From Lycium barbarum (Eukaryota; Streptophyta; Magnoliopsida; Solanales; Solanaceae), in NCBI RefSeq assembly GCF_019175385.1, contig NC_083341.1:64637800-64701799 (forward strand): a stretch of DNA of 64,000 nucleotides, read 5' to 3'. The notes beneath the pieces were generated by a model. It was not told the origin of the DNA. It did no database searches and was given only the letters and a program-made list of their open reading frames with translations. The position numbers and the translations under genes were made by a program. Numbering within the stretch: position 1 is the first letter of the stretch; each line of letters opens with the position of its first letter. Shown here in pieces: positions 36,785 to 47,166 of this stretch.

Positions 36785-36925
36785 CTGCCCAATACTCGCT
36801 TCTGCAACAACGAGACCGCTGCGGTGGTCCCGCTTCGGTGCTCCCTCAGACCGCTGCAATAGTTAGCTTCTAAATGCACTGCATCGTTGTTGTGGCATGG
36901 CCACCGCTATAGCAGTGCCGCTGTT
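36785..36925 (-). repeat. GC-rich palindrome cluster (ACCGCTGCGGT type) in LTR B2
   Basis: Contains ACCGCTGCGGT, GACCGCTGCAATAG, GCTATAGCAGTGCCGC and related words in an AT-rich surrounding, about 500-640 bp from the 5' end of the minus-strand LTR. These palindromes are weaker than in the other clusters. Confidence 0.55.
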
Positions 36926-38977
36926 GCGGGGCACCAGAACTAGAAAACTCTCAAAAATCCCAAACTCAACCCGAAATCTCGACTATCACCCGAGGCCATC
37001 TGCTCACATACCATTTATGCAAGCACACATAAAAACACACTATGAATGCACTCGTGGCCTCAGAGTTCCTAACGGAGGTCTCGTTGACCGAGTCAACCCC
37101 CGATACCTCAAATCAACTTTCCAACCCAAGTCCCAAAATGCACCCTAGTGCACTGGGAACCGAACTGATTATATCCACAAGTTCTAAAATACCATATGGA
37201 CCTCTCAAAATTAACGGATTTCTGAAAAAGGTTTGTTTACCTAAAGTCAACTTTGAGTCCATTTTTTTCGATTTAAGCCCAAACTTCCCAATAAATCACC
37301 CAAATCAAACCCAAAGACCTCGGGAAACATGTAAATGGTCCCCTTGAGTCAAATGTGAGCTAAAAAAGCTTGGGGAAGCTCAAAAGTACCGAAAAGACTA
37401 TAACGAGCAAACGCGTCATTAAATATTGAGAGATGTGTTTATGTGTGGCACGATTGATTTGATACGTTGTCATCATTCATTGATATTATCCAGTGTTCTC
37501 ATTATCATCTTTCATGATACTTTGATATGAATACATAGTGACTTATTCATGGTTGTGAGCCCGTATCTCTCTGTTATTGGTTATTGACTTGTGAAGAGGA
37601 AGGAATTGATATTGAGGTTGTTATTGTGATATGTGTCCATTTGTGGCACGATTGGAATTGATATAATCTTATTGACATTGATATCATGCATGCATTCATA
37701 TATATTTATATATATTGGATCGGGTTGCGCGCCCCAACACTTACTTGGATCGGGTTGCATGAACCGCAACGCTAACTTTGGACCGGGTTGCACGTTCCGT
37801 AACACTGACTTGGATCGAGATGTGCGCCGCAGTAGGTACATGGACTTCATGGGTCCCCTATGGTTCATGACTATTGAGGCGTGGAGATCCTCCGCCCGAA
37901 GCATCTGTGTATCATTGCATTGCATTTATGTTTCATTCATTCATACATCTATTTTCTTTTTGTGGTTATCTATTACATTGTATGGTTCTCGGGAACATTG
38001 ACTTCCTGGTTGGTTATTGATTTAAGATCACCGTGTATTTGATTAATACACACTTGGGAATTGATGGACTCGAGGAGTAGAGATTTTTCCTAGGCTAATA
38101 CTTGAGGTTAGTGATTTCTATTATAGGTTGTACGGTGTTTGTGGTTTCTCTGAGGAATCGTGGAAAATTGGCAGACTTATGTTTAGGTGCTTCACCACAG
38201 GCTATGATTCAGTTATTTGACCCTTATATACTTGAGTTATTATTCTTGGACTGTGTGGTGTTTATACCTAATTATGAGCATGTCTATTCTTTAGTCTCTT
38301 CCTTTATATATGTTAACTAACTGTTGTCGGCCTATAATGCCTACTCAGTACGTGTTGTTTGTACTGATGCTACCTTGATATACTCTTTTTTTGAGGTGTA
38401 GAGTTTGAGACAGGTTCCACTTCCACTCCTCGAGACTGATTTTCGAGGCTTGGCTTATGAGTATCTAGGGTGAGCATCTTACGAGTTGCTGCCCAGAGCC
38501 TCATCTATCATGTCTTTGTATTCTATCATTCAGACAGCTGTTTATTTGACTTTTAGACTTGCAAATTTAGACATTTACATAGTTGCTCTTGTGCGAGTCT
38601 GACCAGTTCGTTGGGAGTTGTATTTATATTCCGCACTTATGATTATTTATGATTTAGACTTCTACTTATTCTTCTCTAGTTAGTTTATTGTGGTTGAATT
38701 TATGAATTGGGAAAAGGGTTCGCCTACCGAGGTGGGAAACGGTAGATGCCCACGTGAATTAGTGAATTTGGGTCATGACACATTATACCTGAGTTAATGA
38801 AAGTTAGTCAGCTGCCTAATCTTCTCTTCTCCTAGCCGAAAATACAACCTCAGCATTTGTTGGTGTAGTTAGCAAATTTCACCAATGCTAGTCCGTACTT
38901 TCTAGTGATTATGTTCTTTTGTGAAAGATATTACTTGAAAAGTTGTGACTCTTCATGTAAGGATGCATCCATAGAAA

Positions 38978-39915
38978 GGAAATCCTTTACAAATATAAGA
39001 CCAATTATAAATGGATGTCTTGTCTTTATTGGTCTATAATAGGATGACCAACTGAAATTTCAATGAGACAATTAGAAATAGAGTTTGCATTAAATTTTTA
39101 GATTTACAAAACTGAATTTTCAGATTTACAATTAGTGAAGCACTGTCAGTTACTATGCATTCAACAGAGACTCCAAAACCACATGATTGCCTGAATGGAA
39201 TATTCAGATTTGAGCATATACTCTTTTTCCAAAGGCAAAAGCTATTTGTGATCTTAGCACCGTTCCTGTTATGAAACATGATATGGATATTTTGTCTATT
39301 CAAAATTATCATATTCCTTTAGTGTAAACAAAACAACAGTTCGCACAAGTCACAACAAAGATCGACTTAGCTATTTAGACAATGAAGATAACCCATCCAA
39401 AGTGGTTTTGTAGAGCATAAACTTTTTACTTAACTACATTATTGGAAACATAATACACTCAAGTAAATTAAAATAGCCTATTGCTAACAATAGCCAAGAA
39501 AATAAAAAGGAATGAAATTATTGAGTTTCTTGCAGAGATTTGATGACAACTTAGTAGTCCAGCAATGTAAAAAGATATGTAAAAATACCTGAATAATACG
39601 TGGAATTGCAGCAGCGGGTGAATCACTTTCTCCCTGGTAATGTCAAAAAGGTAGAAATATATTAACAATGTATATTTGCTACTTTGATCATATTACATTG
39701 TTGTTTCACCATTTTATGGTAGCCAAAGAAAGTATTTAACCATATAGCTTAAGAAGGAAATATAATTGAACATTGTATGGAAATGAAACCAAATTTATTA
39801 AACAAGACAACAATCCAACACAAGTTCACATCAATTAACTGAAAATTGATGGAAATTTCACATAGTTCTCTGCATTCTAAACAAATGGAATTTCCAAAAT
39901 TCAAAGGACCACTAA
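38978..39915. other. Low-copy island between retrotransposons (intron-like)
   Basis: About 0.94 kb with none of the LTR blocks found elsewhere. It is AT-rich, with T-rich stretches on the minus strand like plant introns, and holds one candidate exon (39589-39633). It is cut off on the left by truncated LTR B and on the right by the insertion at 39916 (flank ACTAA). A 92-codon minus ORF at 39034-39312 has no recognisable motif and is not supported as coding. Confidence 0.5.
39589..39633 (-). pseudogene. Candidate 45-nt exon of an unidentified host gene fragment
   Basis: On the minus strand a pyrimidine-rich stretch ending GACATTACCAG is followed by 45 nt with no stop in the frame starting at its first base (15 codons). 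Then comes CAG/GTATTT, a good plant donor site. The predicted peptide is GESDSPAAAIPRIIQ; I do not recognise the gene. Very short exons of this kind occur in plant genes. Adjacent exons would lie beyond the retrotransposon boundaries, so at best this is a fragment of a broken gene or part of an intron-rich gene expanded by insertions. Chance occurrence of splice-like signals is possible. Confidence 0.35.
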
Positions 39916-42543
39916 TGTAACGACCCGCTTAGTCGTTATGTGCGTTTTGACCAATTTACCACTATTGACCCCTTTCCTAGCCCCGTTAGAGTGCTTTTGA
40001 CCAGCGGGGATGGGCGATACAGTTCTCAAGGTCATCGGGCGAGTCTTGGTGAGATTTGAGGAATTTAGAACATTAAAGTGAAATATGTTTGACCAATAGA
40101 TGACTTTTTGGTAAACAAACCTTTTTGGGAATTTTGTCGATTCCATGAGGTTCAGAGGGTCAATTATGACTTGGTTGGGTGTTTGGTTCAGTTGCCGAGC
40201 CATTGGGGAGCATTTTTTTACCTTTGGTTGGAAACTTAATTTTGGCCATTTGGGGGTTGACCAAGTCAAGGTAACCTCCATTGGGAATTCCAAGGGCACG
40301 GTTGAGTTCGTAGTGCATATTTACATATATCTGCATGTTTGGTTTGTATCCGGGGGATCTTGGATGGATGTCGGGATTTTGGGTGAACTTGGTGAAAACC
40401 AGATTTTTTTGGTTTTCTGAGGTGTCACTTTTGCGACTGGTTGGTCACGTCTGCGGGCCCGCCCAGGTGTGACCTGGTCCGCAGATGCGGGTTGCTAAGT
40501 CATTAATGAGATCCGCCTTAGCGGACGAGTATCCACCGAGGCGGGATCGCATAGGTGGACCGTTGCTCTGCGTAAGAGGAGATCGCTGAATCAGAACCTT
40601 ATATTTTCCCATTTCGAACCATTCCTTTTCCATTCACTAAATTGAAACCTAGAGAGTTCTAAGGGAGAATTTAGGAGCATTTAGTGTTGAGTCTTCATTG
40701 AGTAAGTTCCCTTTTACTTCCTTGTGTTTTATTTAATATTTAAGCTTTGATTCTATGATGGAATTAAGGGATTTAATGGGGAAGAAAGGTTGTAGATTCT
40801 AAGTTTAACTTCATGAATCATATGCTTTGAAAGGGAGTTTTGATTGGAAAATCTTATTAATCTAGTCATGAAATACTTGGAATAAGTAGATACTAAGTTG
40901 AATCTATCTAAATTTCTTGGATTACAAATATGGAATGTTAGGGTTCTTTTGTAAATTGGAGTTTTTTTATTAAAGGGTGAAATTAATGATTAATTGAGTT
41001 TAATTAGTAATTGAGGGATAGTATTGGACTTCTTAAGTGTTGATTAATCGATTTTTACTTGAAATTCCTATTTTGCCCTCGTGAGCCCCGTTTTCTCTTT
41101 AAAAGGGTTATTTTCGATTCGAATAGTATTGTAGTAATATGGGTATCGTTAGTCTTCATTTCTAATTAAAATTACGTTGCTGAATAGACTTCGAACATTT
41201 GGAAGCTCTTCGGAAGGGCTTGGCTTGAGTCGGATAGTTTGTGGCACCCGCTCGGCATCGAGAGAGGTTACAATTTACCTTTCAGTTAGACTCCAATTAG
41301 TGAAACATATGTAGGAGATAGATACTAACGGGGAAAGCATGTTAGGCCTTCAGGTATGGTGTGGAGGTTAGATCTTATTAGGTTGGTTCTGTTGATTGTT
41401 GTGGTCTTATCGCCTTTGTGGTTATGATTGGCTTGTCGCCTTATTTGTTATGATATGACTTGTGTATGCATTTCTCTCTCTCTTGTTATGTCACTTATCA
41501 TCTGAAAAAGGAAGGATAATGAGATTAGGCTTGAATCTTGATATGTGTTCATGATAAAACACAGATGAGATCTTGATTATGCTTTTTGTTGATTATGATA
41601 TCATGCATGGTATACGTTTTCATTTCATATAATGCATTGATATGAACTGTGACTTGGTACTGATGATGATAACTAAGACAAAGGAACATCTGAGGTCTTT
41701 GTTGGATCATGTAAACGAGAGATAAGAATCTGTGATCCGTGGTTGTTACTGGAGCAGAATGTGTTATACTCGCTGCCCAAGGTTTTTTGTCGGGACGAGC
41801 GTGTACATGGATTTCGCGGGTCCCCCATAGGTCATGACTATTGAGACGTGGATGTTTCCGTCTATAGCATGTGTGTACAGGTTTGAGGTATTTGGCCAGT
41901 GCGTTGCATTGCATTGCAGCGGATATGCATTTATTCTTACATCCATTCTTCATTGTTGATTTTTTGTATGGCACTTGACATTGAATTGATCTTATGTTGA
42001 ATTAGTTCGTGAATGTGCTTGATTGCTTACATGTCTACTTGTTGATTTCTTCCTTCATATATGTGAACTAATTATTGTCGGCCTATGATACCTACCAGTA
42101 CTAGTTGTTTGTACTGATACTACCTTGTGGTACTCTTTTCTGAGTGTAGAGTTCATCACAGGATCTACTTCCAGACCTCACGAGTGATCCCAAGGTCTGT
42201 TTGCTGAGTTTCCAGCGTGAGCTACTAGATGGATTCCGTAGCCCGAAGATTCCCCTTTATTACTTGTCTCCTGTTGCTTTCTGAGATAGTATTCGTATTA
42301 TAAGACTTGTATTTATTACAGACTCGTAGAGTATTATTAGTAGCTCTTGTACTATATTTAGACCAAATTTTGGGGATCGATGTATTAGTATTCCGCACTT
42401 GGTTATTTATTTATATGTTGAGACTGTTGTGTTATTTATCTTCGGCATGTGATAACCAAAAAGTGATTTAAGTAGAGGGAAGGGTTTGCCCACTAGGGGG
42501 GTTAGCGTGGGTGCTCGCTCGATACACTAGTTGGGTCGTGATA
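39916..42543 (+). mobile_element. 5' LTR of outer gypsy element C, lineage III
   Basis: Starts TGTAACGACCCGC after ACTAA and ends GGGTCGTGATA; 2,628 bp. It is followed by a primer-binding site with a 2-nt gap (TGGTAAGAGCCCT, 42547-42559). It has a GC cluster (40435-40570), the variant core block AGTACTAGTTGTTTGTACTG (42097-42116), and the GGCCTATGATACCTAC word shared with B. The 3' LTR would lie beyond the right edge. Confidence 0.85.
40435..40570 (+). repeat. GC-rich cluster (TCCGC...GCGGA type) in LTR C
   Basis: Includes TCCGCCTTAGCGGA, GGTCCGCAGATGCGGG and CACCGAGGCGGGATCGC, about 520-655 bp into the LTR. This is the lineage III counterpart of the palindrome clusters in lineage I LTRs. 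Confidence 0.6.
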
Positions 42544-42689
42544 AGTTGGTAAGAGCCCTGGGTTGTCGATCTTAAAGTACAAGAGCATGTCTAGTAGAGT
42601 CTTGCAGATCGGTACGATGAGCTCCATTATTCAAATTAGTATCTAAGATGTTCAAATTGGTATCTGACTTCACTTCTCTTCTCTCAAAG

Positions 42690-42911
42690 ATGGTGAGGAC
42701 CCGTGCTACTATTGCGAGGGATGAGGTGCCCATGCCTGCTGCCAGGGTCGGAGCACGAGGACGAGGCCGAGAGAGAGAGGAATGGTCGTGGTAGAGGCCG
42801 TGGTGCAACACCAGCTAGGGGCGAGGCCCCTGAGGTTACTCAGAGACGAGCTAGATCCTTATCTCTAGAGCCTGAGCATAAGCCCATAGATGAGGGAGAG
42901 CTGGGACCAGC
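42690..42911 (+). pseudogene. gag: gag N-terminus of outer element C, split by insertion
   Basis: Gag is the nucleocapsid/coat polyprotein of the retrotransposon. An ATG at 42690, about 145 bp after the LTR, opens a basic N-terminus (MVRTRATIARDE) that continues into RGRGRG-rich sequence. A frameshift near 42775-42780 moves the reading into the next frame, which stays open to 42911. There a younger element is inserted and gag resumes at 56002. A 97-codon ORF spanning 42703-42993 runs on into the inserted LTR and is an artefact of the junction. Confidence 0.75.
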
Positions 42912-43064
42912 TGTTACACCTCGAAAAAGTCCACGTACATGTACACTGAGTAGACCAACGAAGGGCATGAGTGTGCGACGTCTTACTAAGTAGGGGATGG
43001 CGATTCATGAATTTTTGGAAATAAGAAAGTTGTAGAATTTCATTTCAGATAGTGGTCGTAAAAT

Positions 43065-43315
43065 GGAATACGGCCCGTAAAGGATTTACGGACCGTAAAG
43101 TGCCATCGTCCTTCAACATTTCAAAAATTTCAACTTTCTGTCCAAAGCTTAAATGGTAAAACACGACCCAGTTTACGGACCGTAAACTGTGGCCGTAAAC
43201 CATCATGATCTTCAGCAAACCTTTCTGTTTTGATATGCTTAAATACGACCACGTTATACGGCCAGTAAACTAGTATACGGTCCGTAAACAGTGGTTTACG
43301 ACCACTGTACACCCC
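43065..43315 (+). repeat. GC-rich palindrome cluster (TTTACGG-A-CCGTAAA type), 5' LTR
   Basis: Six or more copies of TACGGNCCGTAAA-like words. At 43169-43189 the 10-bp arms CAGTTTACGG and CCGTAAACTG flank one A. Others read GGATTTACGGACCGTAAAG and ATACGGTCCGTAAAC. It starts about 150 bp into the LTR. Confidence 0.9.
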
Positions 43316-44341
43316 GACGACTGTTCATTAAATATTAGATATTGTGATTATTATAAGTGACTTTCTCATTCATTTTCATTCATACATCATCTATAACCTT
43401 CAAGAAATCTCTAGAACACTCCAAACACTTCAACTACAAGAATATCAAGGAAATCAATGATCATCAACACCAAATCTATGAAACAAAGTGTATGAAACCT
43501 AATTAGAAGTCATCTCCTTCAAGAAATTCCAAAAAAGGTGAAGAAGGGTTTTCGTGCTAAAGAAGTGATTCCACTCTAGGATTGTTTCACCATCATATAA
43601 GGTATGTTTCATGACTTTATCATGTTATTTAAGGTATTGGAAAGCTAAGATGCTTGAAATGTAGAAGAACATAGAAAATGGGCCATTACTGAGTGAATAG
43701 TGTCACAATTGAATGATAGTTGAATGGAATCATGAATGTTGATATGTTGTGATGATGAATATGTTATAAATGGCGTATAGACCATGGAATTGGTGTGAAG
43801 TAAGCAAAATTATGATGATGAGCTAAAACCATTAAATGTGGAGAAATTGGAGAAAAATAGTGGATTTTGCTAAATATAGATAAGTGATGAATGTTGATAC
43901 GATATTGTGAGTGTTGTTGTAAATGTTGGGAGTTGAAATAGAACATGAGAAAAGTAGTAGAAACAAAGGAAACGCTGCCCAATTTTCTCTAGAAATAATG
44001 ATGCGTTCTTATGGTCGATTGACTAACTGTAATGCGTATTCTCTCGTGAAGGTAACAACGTGATATTGAAGGAGAACAAGTGAATGATATCTTAGTTAAA
44101 CGACAAAGGTATATGAGGCTAGTCCTTTCCTTTCTATGGCATGAATCCCATGACATGATTCTCCTATATCCCAGAAAGCCAAGAGCCTAAGATCATGCAT
44201 AGCTACATGAGTCAAGATATATGATGTGACGTTCTTATAAAGTAAATGATGTTGTTCCTTGTATACCCTCACCTTATATCCTAATCCCTTCAAGGTGAGG
44301 TAGGATGTTCATAAATACTCATAATGGAATCGAGGGTTCAC

Positions 44342-44360
44342 GACCTTACGTCACCTCGAT
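44342..44360 (+). promoter_or_regulatory. Conserved ACGT-core block, 5' LTR of nested element
   Basis: GACCTTACGTCACCTCGAT, the plus-strand form of the block conserved in lineage I LTRs and the solo LTR 32076. It is identical in the 3' LTR at 54987-55005. A bZIP-type cis element is plausible by its TGACG/ACGT core; function is not shown. Confidence 0.5.
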
Positions 44361-44645
44361 AGAATGCAGTTGTTCTAGAGTCCTTGTGCATGTATGATGA
44401 TAAGTATATTTTGATAAGCATATCATTATAAATATTTTATGATGAGCATGTCATGATTGCATCACACCGGGCCTAGTTGGTCAGGCAGTCAACGCGAAAG
44501 CGGGCATCTATAAGATACACCATGGCCAGTTGGCATGGGCAGACACCACTAGTGGGCGGCATGAGATGGTACCCCGGATGCGGGAGGCCTAGACGCGGGA
44601 TAATGTTACTGTTTATCACACCGCACCTGTATGGTCGGGCAGTTT

Positions 44646-44646
<1 letters not shown>

Positions 44647-44696
<50 letters not shown>
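44647..44696. repeat. (TA)n microsatellite, about 25 copies, 5' LTR
   Basis: Pure TA run. The matching place in the 3' LTR (55292-55304) has only about six copies. Confidence 0.95.
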
Positions 44697-44701
<5 letters not shown>

Positions 44702-44848
44702 GATATGCATACATGAGATGATGATAAGCATAAAAGTAAATTAGCATGCATTACTTTTCATATGATTCCCAGTCAGGTACAGTTTCTCCATACTTGATGC
44801 CTCATTTACTTTCTTGATGTGTTGTTTTTGTTCATGCCTCTCATACTC

Positions 44849-44871
44849 AGTACAACATTCGTACTGACGTC
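44849..44871 (+). promoter_or_regulatory. Conserved AGTAC/GTACT inverted repeat with TGACGTCC, 5' LTR
   Basis: AGTACAACATTCGTACTGAC followed by GTCC. AGTAC and GTACT form a short inverted repeat and overlap a TGACGTC word. The block recurs in nearly all lineage I and II LTRs in the window, including copies whose surroundings have diverged, and is followed by GGACGYTGYGTTCATGCCC. Lineage III has AGTAC and GTACT without TGACGTC. Confidence 0.55.
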
Positions 44872-45162
44872 CGTTTTCTTTGGACGTTATGTTCATGCCC
44901 ACAGGTAGACAGGGAGGCGAGCTCGATCCGGATTCTTAGGACCTGTCAGCTGATTGAAAGCACTCCATTGTCCGGAGGTGCTTATGATTATCCTTTTGGT
45001 ACATATGTATATTTTGGGCATGACGGAGTCTTGTCCCGTCTACATGTATAGTATGTCAGTAGAGGCTCGTAGATGCGTAGTGTGGGTTAGACGGTCTCAC
45101 AAGTTTATTACAGCATTCATGTATATGTTATATATATTATTTTGATGGCCTAATGAGGCATT

Positions 45163-45197
<35 letters not shown>

Positions 45198-45339
45198 TAA
45201 TTGTGTTCTCCACCGGAAAATGATTTTCATACAATTATGAATGATAAAGAAGGGTAAATGACTATGACCCGTGAGGAAATAAGGGGTGCTCGGTGGTCAG
45301 CCTCGGTTACCCGTCGCGGCCCCTAGCTAGGTCGTGACA

Positions 45340-45515
45340 GAAGTGTCTACGAGCCGTGTCTAGTAGAGTCTTGTTTATGGTGTGTTGCGTGCCATGCTAA
45401 TAAACAAGAGGCTACAGGGCATTTAGGAAAACAACCGTCTTTCTTCTTATGAGATAGTGCGATAGAGCCATGCCTAAGATTATAACCCTCCTAAAAGTGT
45501 GTTATGATTTCAGAA
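45340..45515 (+). other. Primer-binding site and leader of nested gypsy element
   Basis: The place of the primer-binding site (45344-45355) reads TGTCTACGAGCC, a degenerate form of TGGTATCAGAGCC. TAGTAGAGTCTTG follows, then a hairpin with arms CTTGTTTAT and ATAAACAAG (45370-45408), then GAGGCTACAGGGCATTTAGG. These words match the leader of the non-coding array element, showing shared cis signals. Confidence 0.7.
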
Positions 45516-46131
45516 TGCCGCCAAAGGGAAAAGTTACAGCCACCCAAAAAAGGTAAAACTACGACGAAAAGACGGGCAGAAAGAGAGCCTCTGACAAATG
45601 TAGAGGAGGGCGAATCACAAAATGAGGCCTCGCCCAATGTAGAAGAGCAAGGAGGAGCCTCAGTCCCAGTTCCTCCACCAGTTGCTTCGGGTCAACAAGT
45701 GACCGAAGCTATTCATCTATTGATGCAATTGGTTGCCGCCCAGGCACAGCGGCAGAGTGCGGGCCCGAGTGATCGTTCTGCCAGTACGAGAGCCCGTGAT
45801 TTCCTGACTTTAAATCCTCCGGAATTTTTCGGGTCGAAGCCAGATGAGGACCCATAAGGCTTCATTGAAGAGATGCTGAGGACGTTGAAACTTATGCATG
45901 CTTCTGAGACCGAATCAGTAGAGTTGGATTCTTATAGACTCCGCGATGTTGCGGTATTGTGGTACAACAACCGGATAGCATCGAGGACAGAAAATGCACC
46001 TCCCCCATTTGGCAAGTGTTTGTTGATGCTTTCATTCGCCATTATTTGCCGCCCGAGGTCCGCCGAGCTAGAGCGGACTGGTTCTTGAATCTGAAGCAAT
46101 GAAGCATGAGTGCTGGGAGTATAACATGTAG
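45515..46131 (+). pseudogene. gag: gag N-terminal part, nested gypsy element, broken
   Basis: Gag packages the element RNA. The likely start is the ATG at 45515 (MPPKGK). A frameshift in the A-run near 45543 moves to a frame open to a TAA at 45855-45857, which continues beyond the stop (FIEEMLRTLKLMHASE) to about 46005. A second frameshift near 46006 opens the frame with DAFIRHYLPPE, typical of plant gypsy gag. It ends at TGA 46100-46102; a third shift near 46113 returns to the frame that reads through the zinc knuckle, after a TAG at 46129-46131. The protein is therefore non-functional. Confidence 0.85.
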
Positions 46132-47166
46132 TTTAATTCTCTGGCCAGGTATGCCCCGACTATGGTGGCCGATATGGGCGATCGTGTACACAGATTTGTG
46201 AGTGGTTTGGGGCCACATTTGTTTAGAGATTGTGTGACGGCCTCTTTGCAAGATGGAATGGATATTTCCCGAATACAGGCACATGCTCAGAATCTTGAGG
46301 AACGACAACAGCTGCAGAGAAGTGATCGTGATAATGACAGAAGGCAGGGTAAGAGAGCTAGATCTATGGGAGCGAGCAATGAATATAGAGGGGGACCGAG
46401 ACAGATGCATTCTAGGCACTCAGGTCAGTCAGCGATTAGTGCGCCTCCCAGATTCTCAGATAGGAGGTTTGATCATTCTTTTCAGACAGGACAGGGCCAG
46501 AGTTCAAGGGCCTCAGATTCTCAGTTTAGGGGAGATTCTAGTCAGAGGAGACCCTCAGTACCGTGGTGCAGCCAGTGCGGTAGACTGCATTCCGGACAGT
46601 GCTGTCAGGGTTCGGATGCTTGCTACGCCTGCGAGCAGGTTGGTCATATGATAAGAGATTGCCCTTCAGCAAGGGGTAGAGTTGGGACTCAGCCTACGGG
46701 ATCAGCAGCTGGGTCTTCTTCAGTACGCCCGACAGCACAGACTCCTCAGATTACAGCAGGTAGAGGCAGAGGCGGAGGGGGAACATCTACCTCAGGTGCC
46801 GTTCAGCCCCGCGTATATGCTTTAGCTGCGCGACAAGATCTTGAGTCTTCCCCAGATGTTGTCACAGGTACATTGACTATATTCTCCCTTGATGTATATG
46901 CTTTGATCGATCCGGGTTCTACTTTCTCTTACGTTACTCCGTATGTCACGAATTGTATTGGGGTGAAATCCGAGCCCATTAAACCTTTTGAGGTATTCAC
47001 TCCGGTTGGTGATCCGGTAATAACGAAGAAAGTATACAAAAATTGTGTCATTGTGATATGTGATCGCCAGACTAAAGCCAATTTGATCGAGCTTGAAATG
47101 ATAGATTTTGATGTAATTATGGGTATGGATTGGTTGGCCTCATGTTATGATAATGTCGATTGCTGA
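46132..47166 (+). pseudogene. gag-pro: gag C-terminus with zinc knuckle and aspartic protease, nested element
   Basis: The longest gag segment (334 codons from the ATG at 46162). After an Arg/Gln/Ser-rich stretch comes WCSQCGRLHSGQC and a full CCHC zinc knuckle, CYACEQVGHMIRDC, at 46621-46662 (about residues 154-167), which binds the element RNA. The retropepsin domain follows with active-site motif LIDPGST (Asp near residue 250, 46909), the DPGS form seen in plant chromoviruses, and the conserved IMGMDWL near the end. A TGA at 47164-47166 stops the frame; the same frame continues to 47403. Confidence 0.9.

Larger units (their letters stand above)
28583..37423 (-). mobile_element. Solo LTR B2, lineage III, split by nested LTRs
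   Basis: Plus-strand ends are TGTCACCACCC (28583) and GCGTCATTAAA (37423), the latter one base from the expected ACA. Pieces are 28583-30329 and 36215-37423, about 2.95 kb. Flanking pentamers are TATCA (28578-28582) and TATTG (37424-37428). The uninterrupted 5' LTR of B has TATCG at the matching place (21330-21334), so both flanks look like single CpG transitions of one TATCG duplication. No internal region is visible. Confidence 0.75.
26391..38977 (+). mobile_element. 3' LTR of element B, split by an 8.8-kb nest, 3' truncated
   Basis: Starts TGTAATGACCCGG at 26391. Left part runs to 28582; after the nested insertion it resumes at 37424 and follows the 5' LTR to 38977 (CATCCATAGAAA). There it breaks into unrelated low-copy sequence instead of finishing with the terminus seen at 22947. 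Total LTR content is about 3.7 kb, long for this window. Confidence 0.8.
42912..45339 (+). mobile_element. 5' LTR of the nested gypsy element
   Basis: TGTTACACCTCG to GTCGTGACA, 2,428 bp. In order: palindrome cluster (43065-43315), GGTATG word after CATATAA (43595-43605), GCTGCCC box (43970-43985), CAAAGGTATATGAGGC (44105-44120), GACCTTACGTCACCTCGAT (44342-44360), GGGCAG/GCGGGA cassette (44465-44645), (TA)n, AGTACAACATTCGTACTGAC (44849-44868), GGGCATGACGGAG (45015-45027). Transcription start and poly(A) site cannot be placed by eye. Confidence 0.9.

Noticed and set aside
39034..39312. 92-codon minus-strand ORF in the low-copy island
   Set aside because: No recognisable domain, no good splice context, AT-rich composition typical of intron sequence.
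42703..42993. 97-codon ORF as a gene
   Set aside because: Joins the gag remnant of element C to the inserted LTR across the boundary at 42912.
46042..46419. 125-codon minus-strand ORF
   Set aside because: Opposite-strand shadow of the gag/zinc-knuckle coding region.
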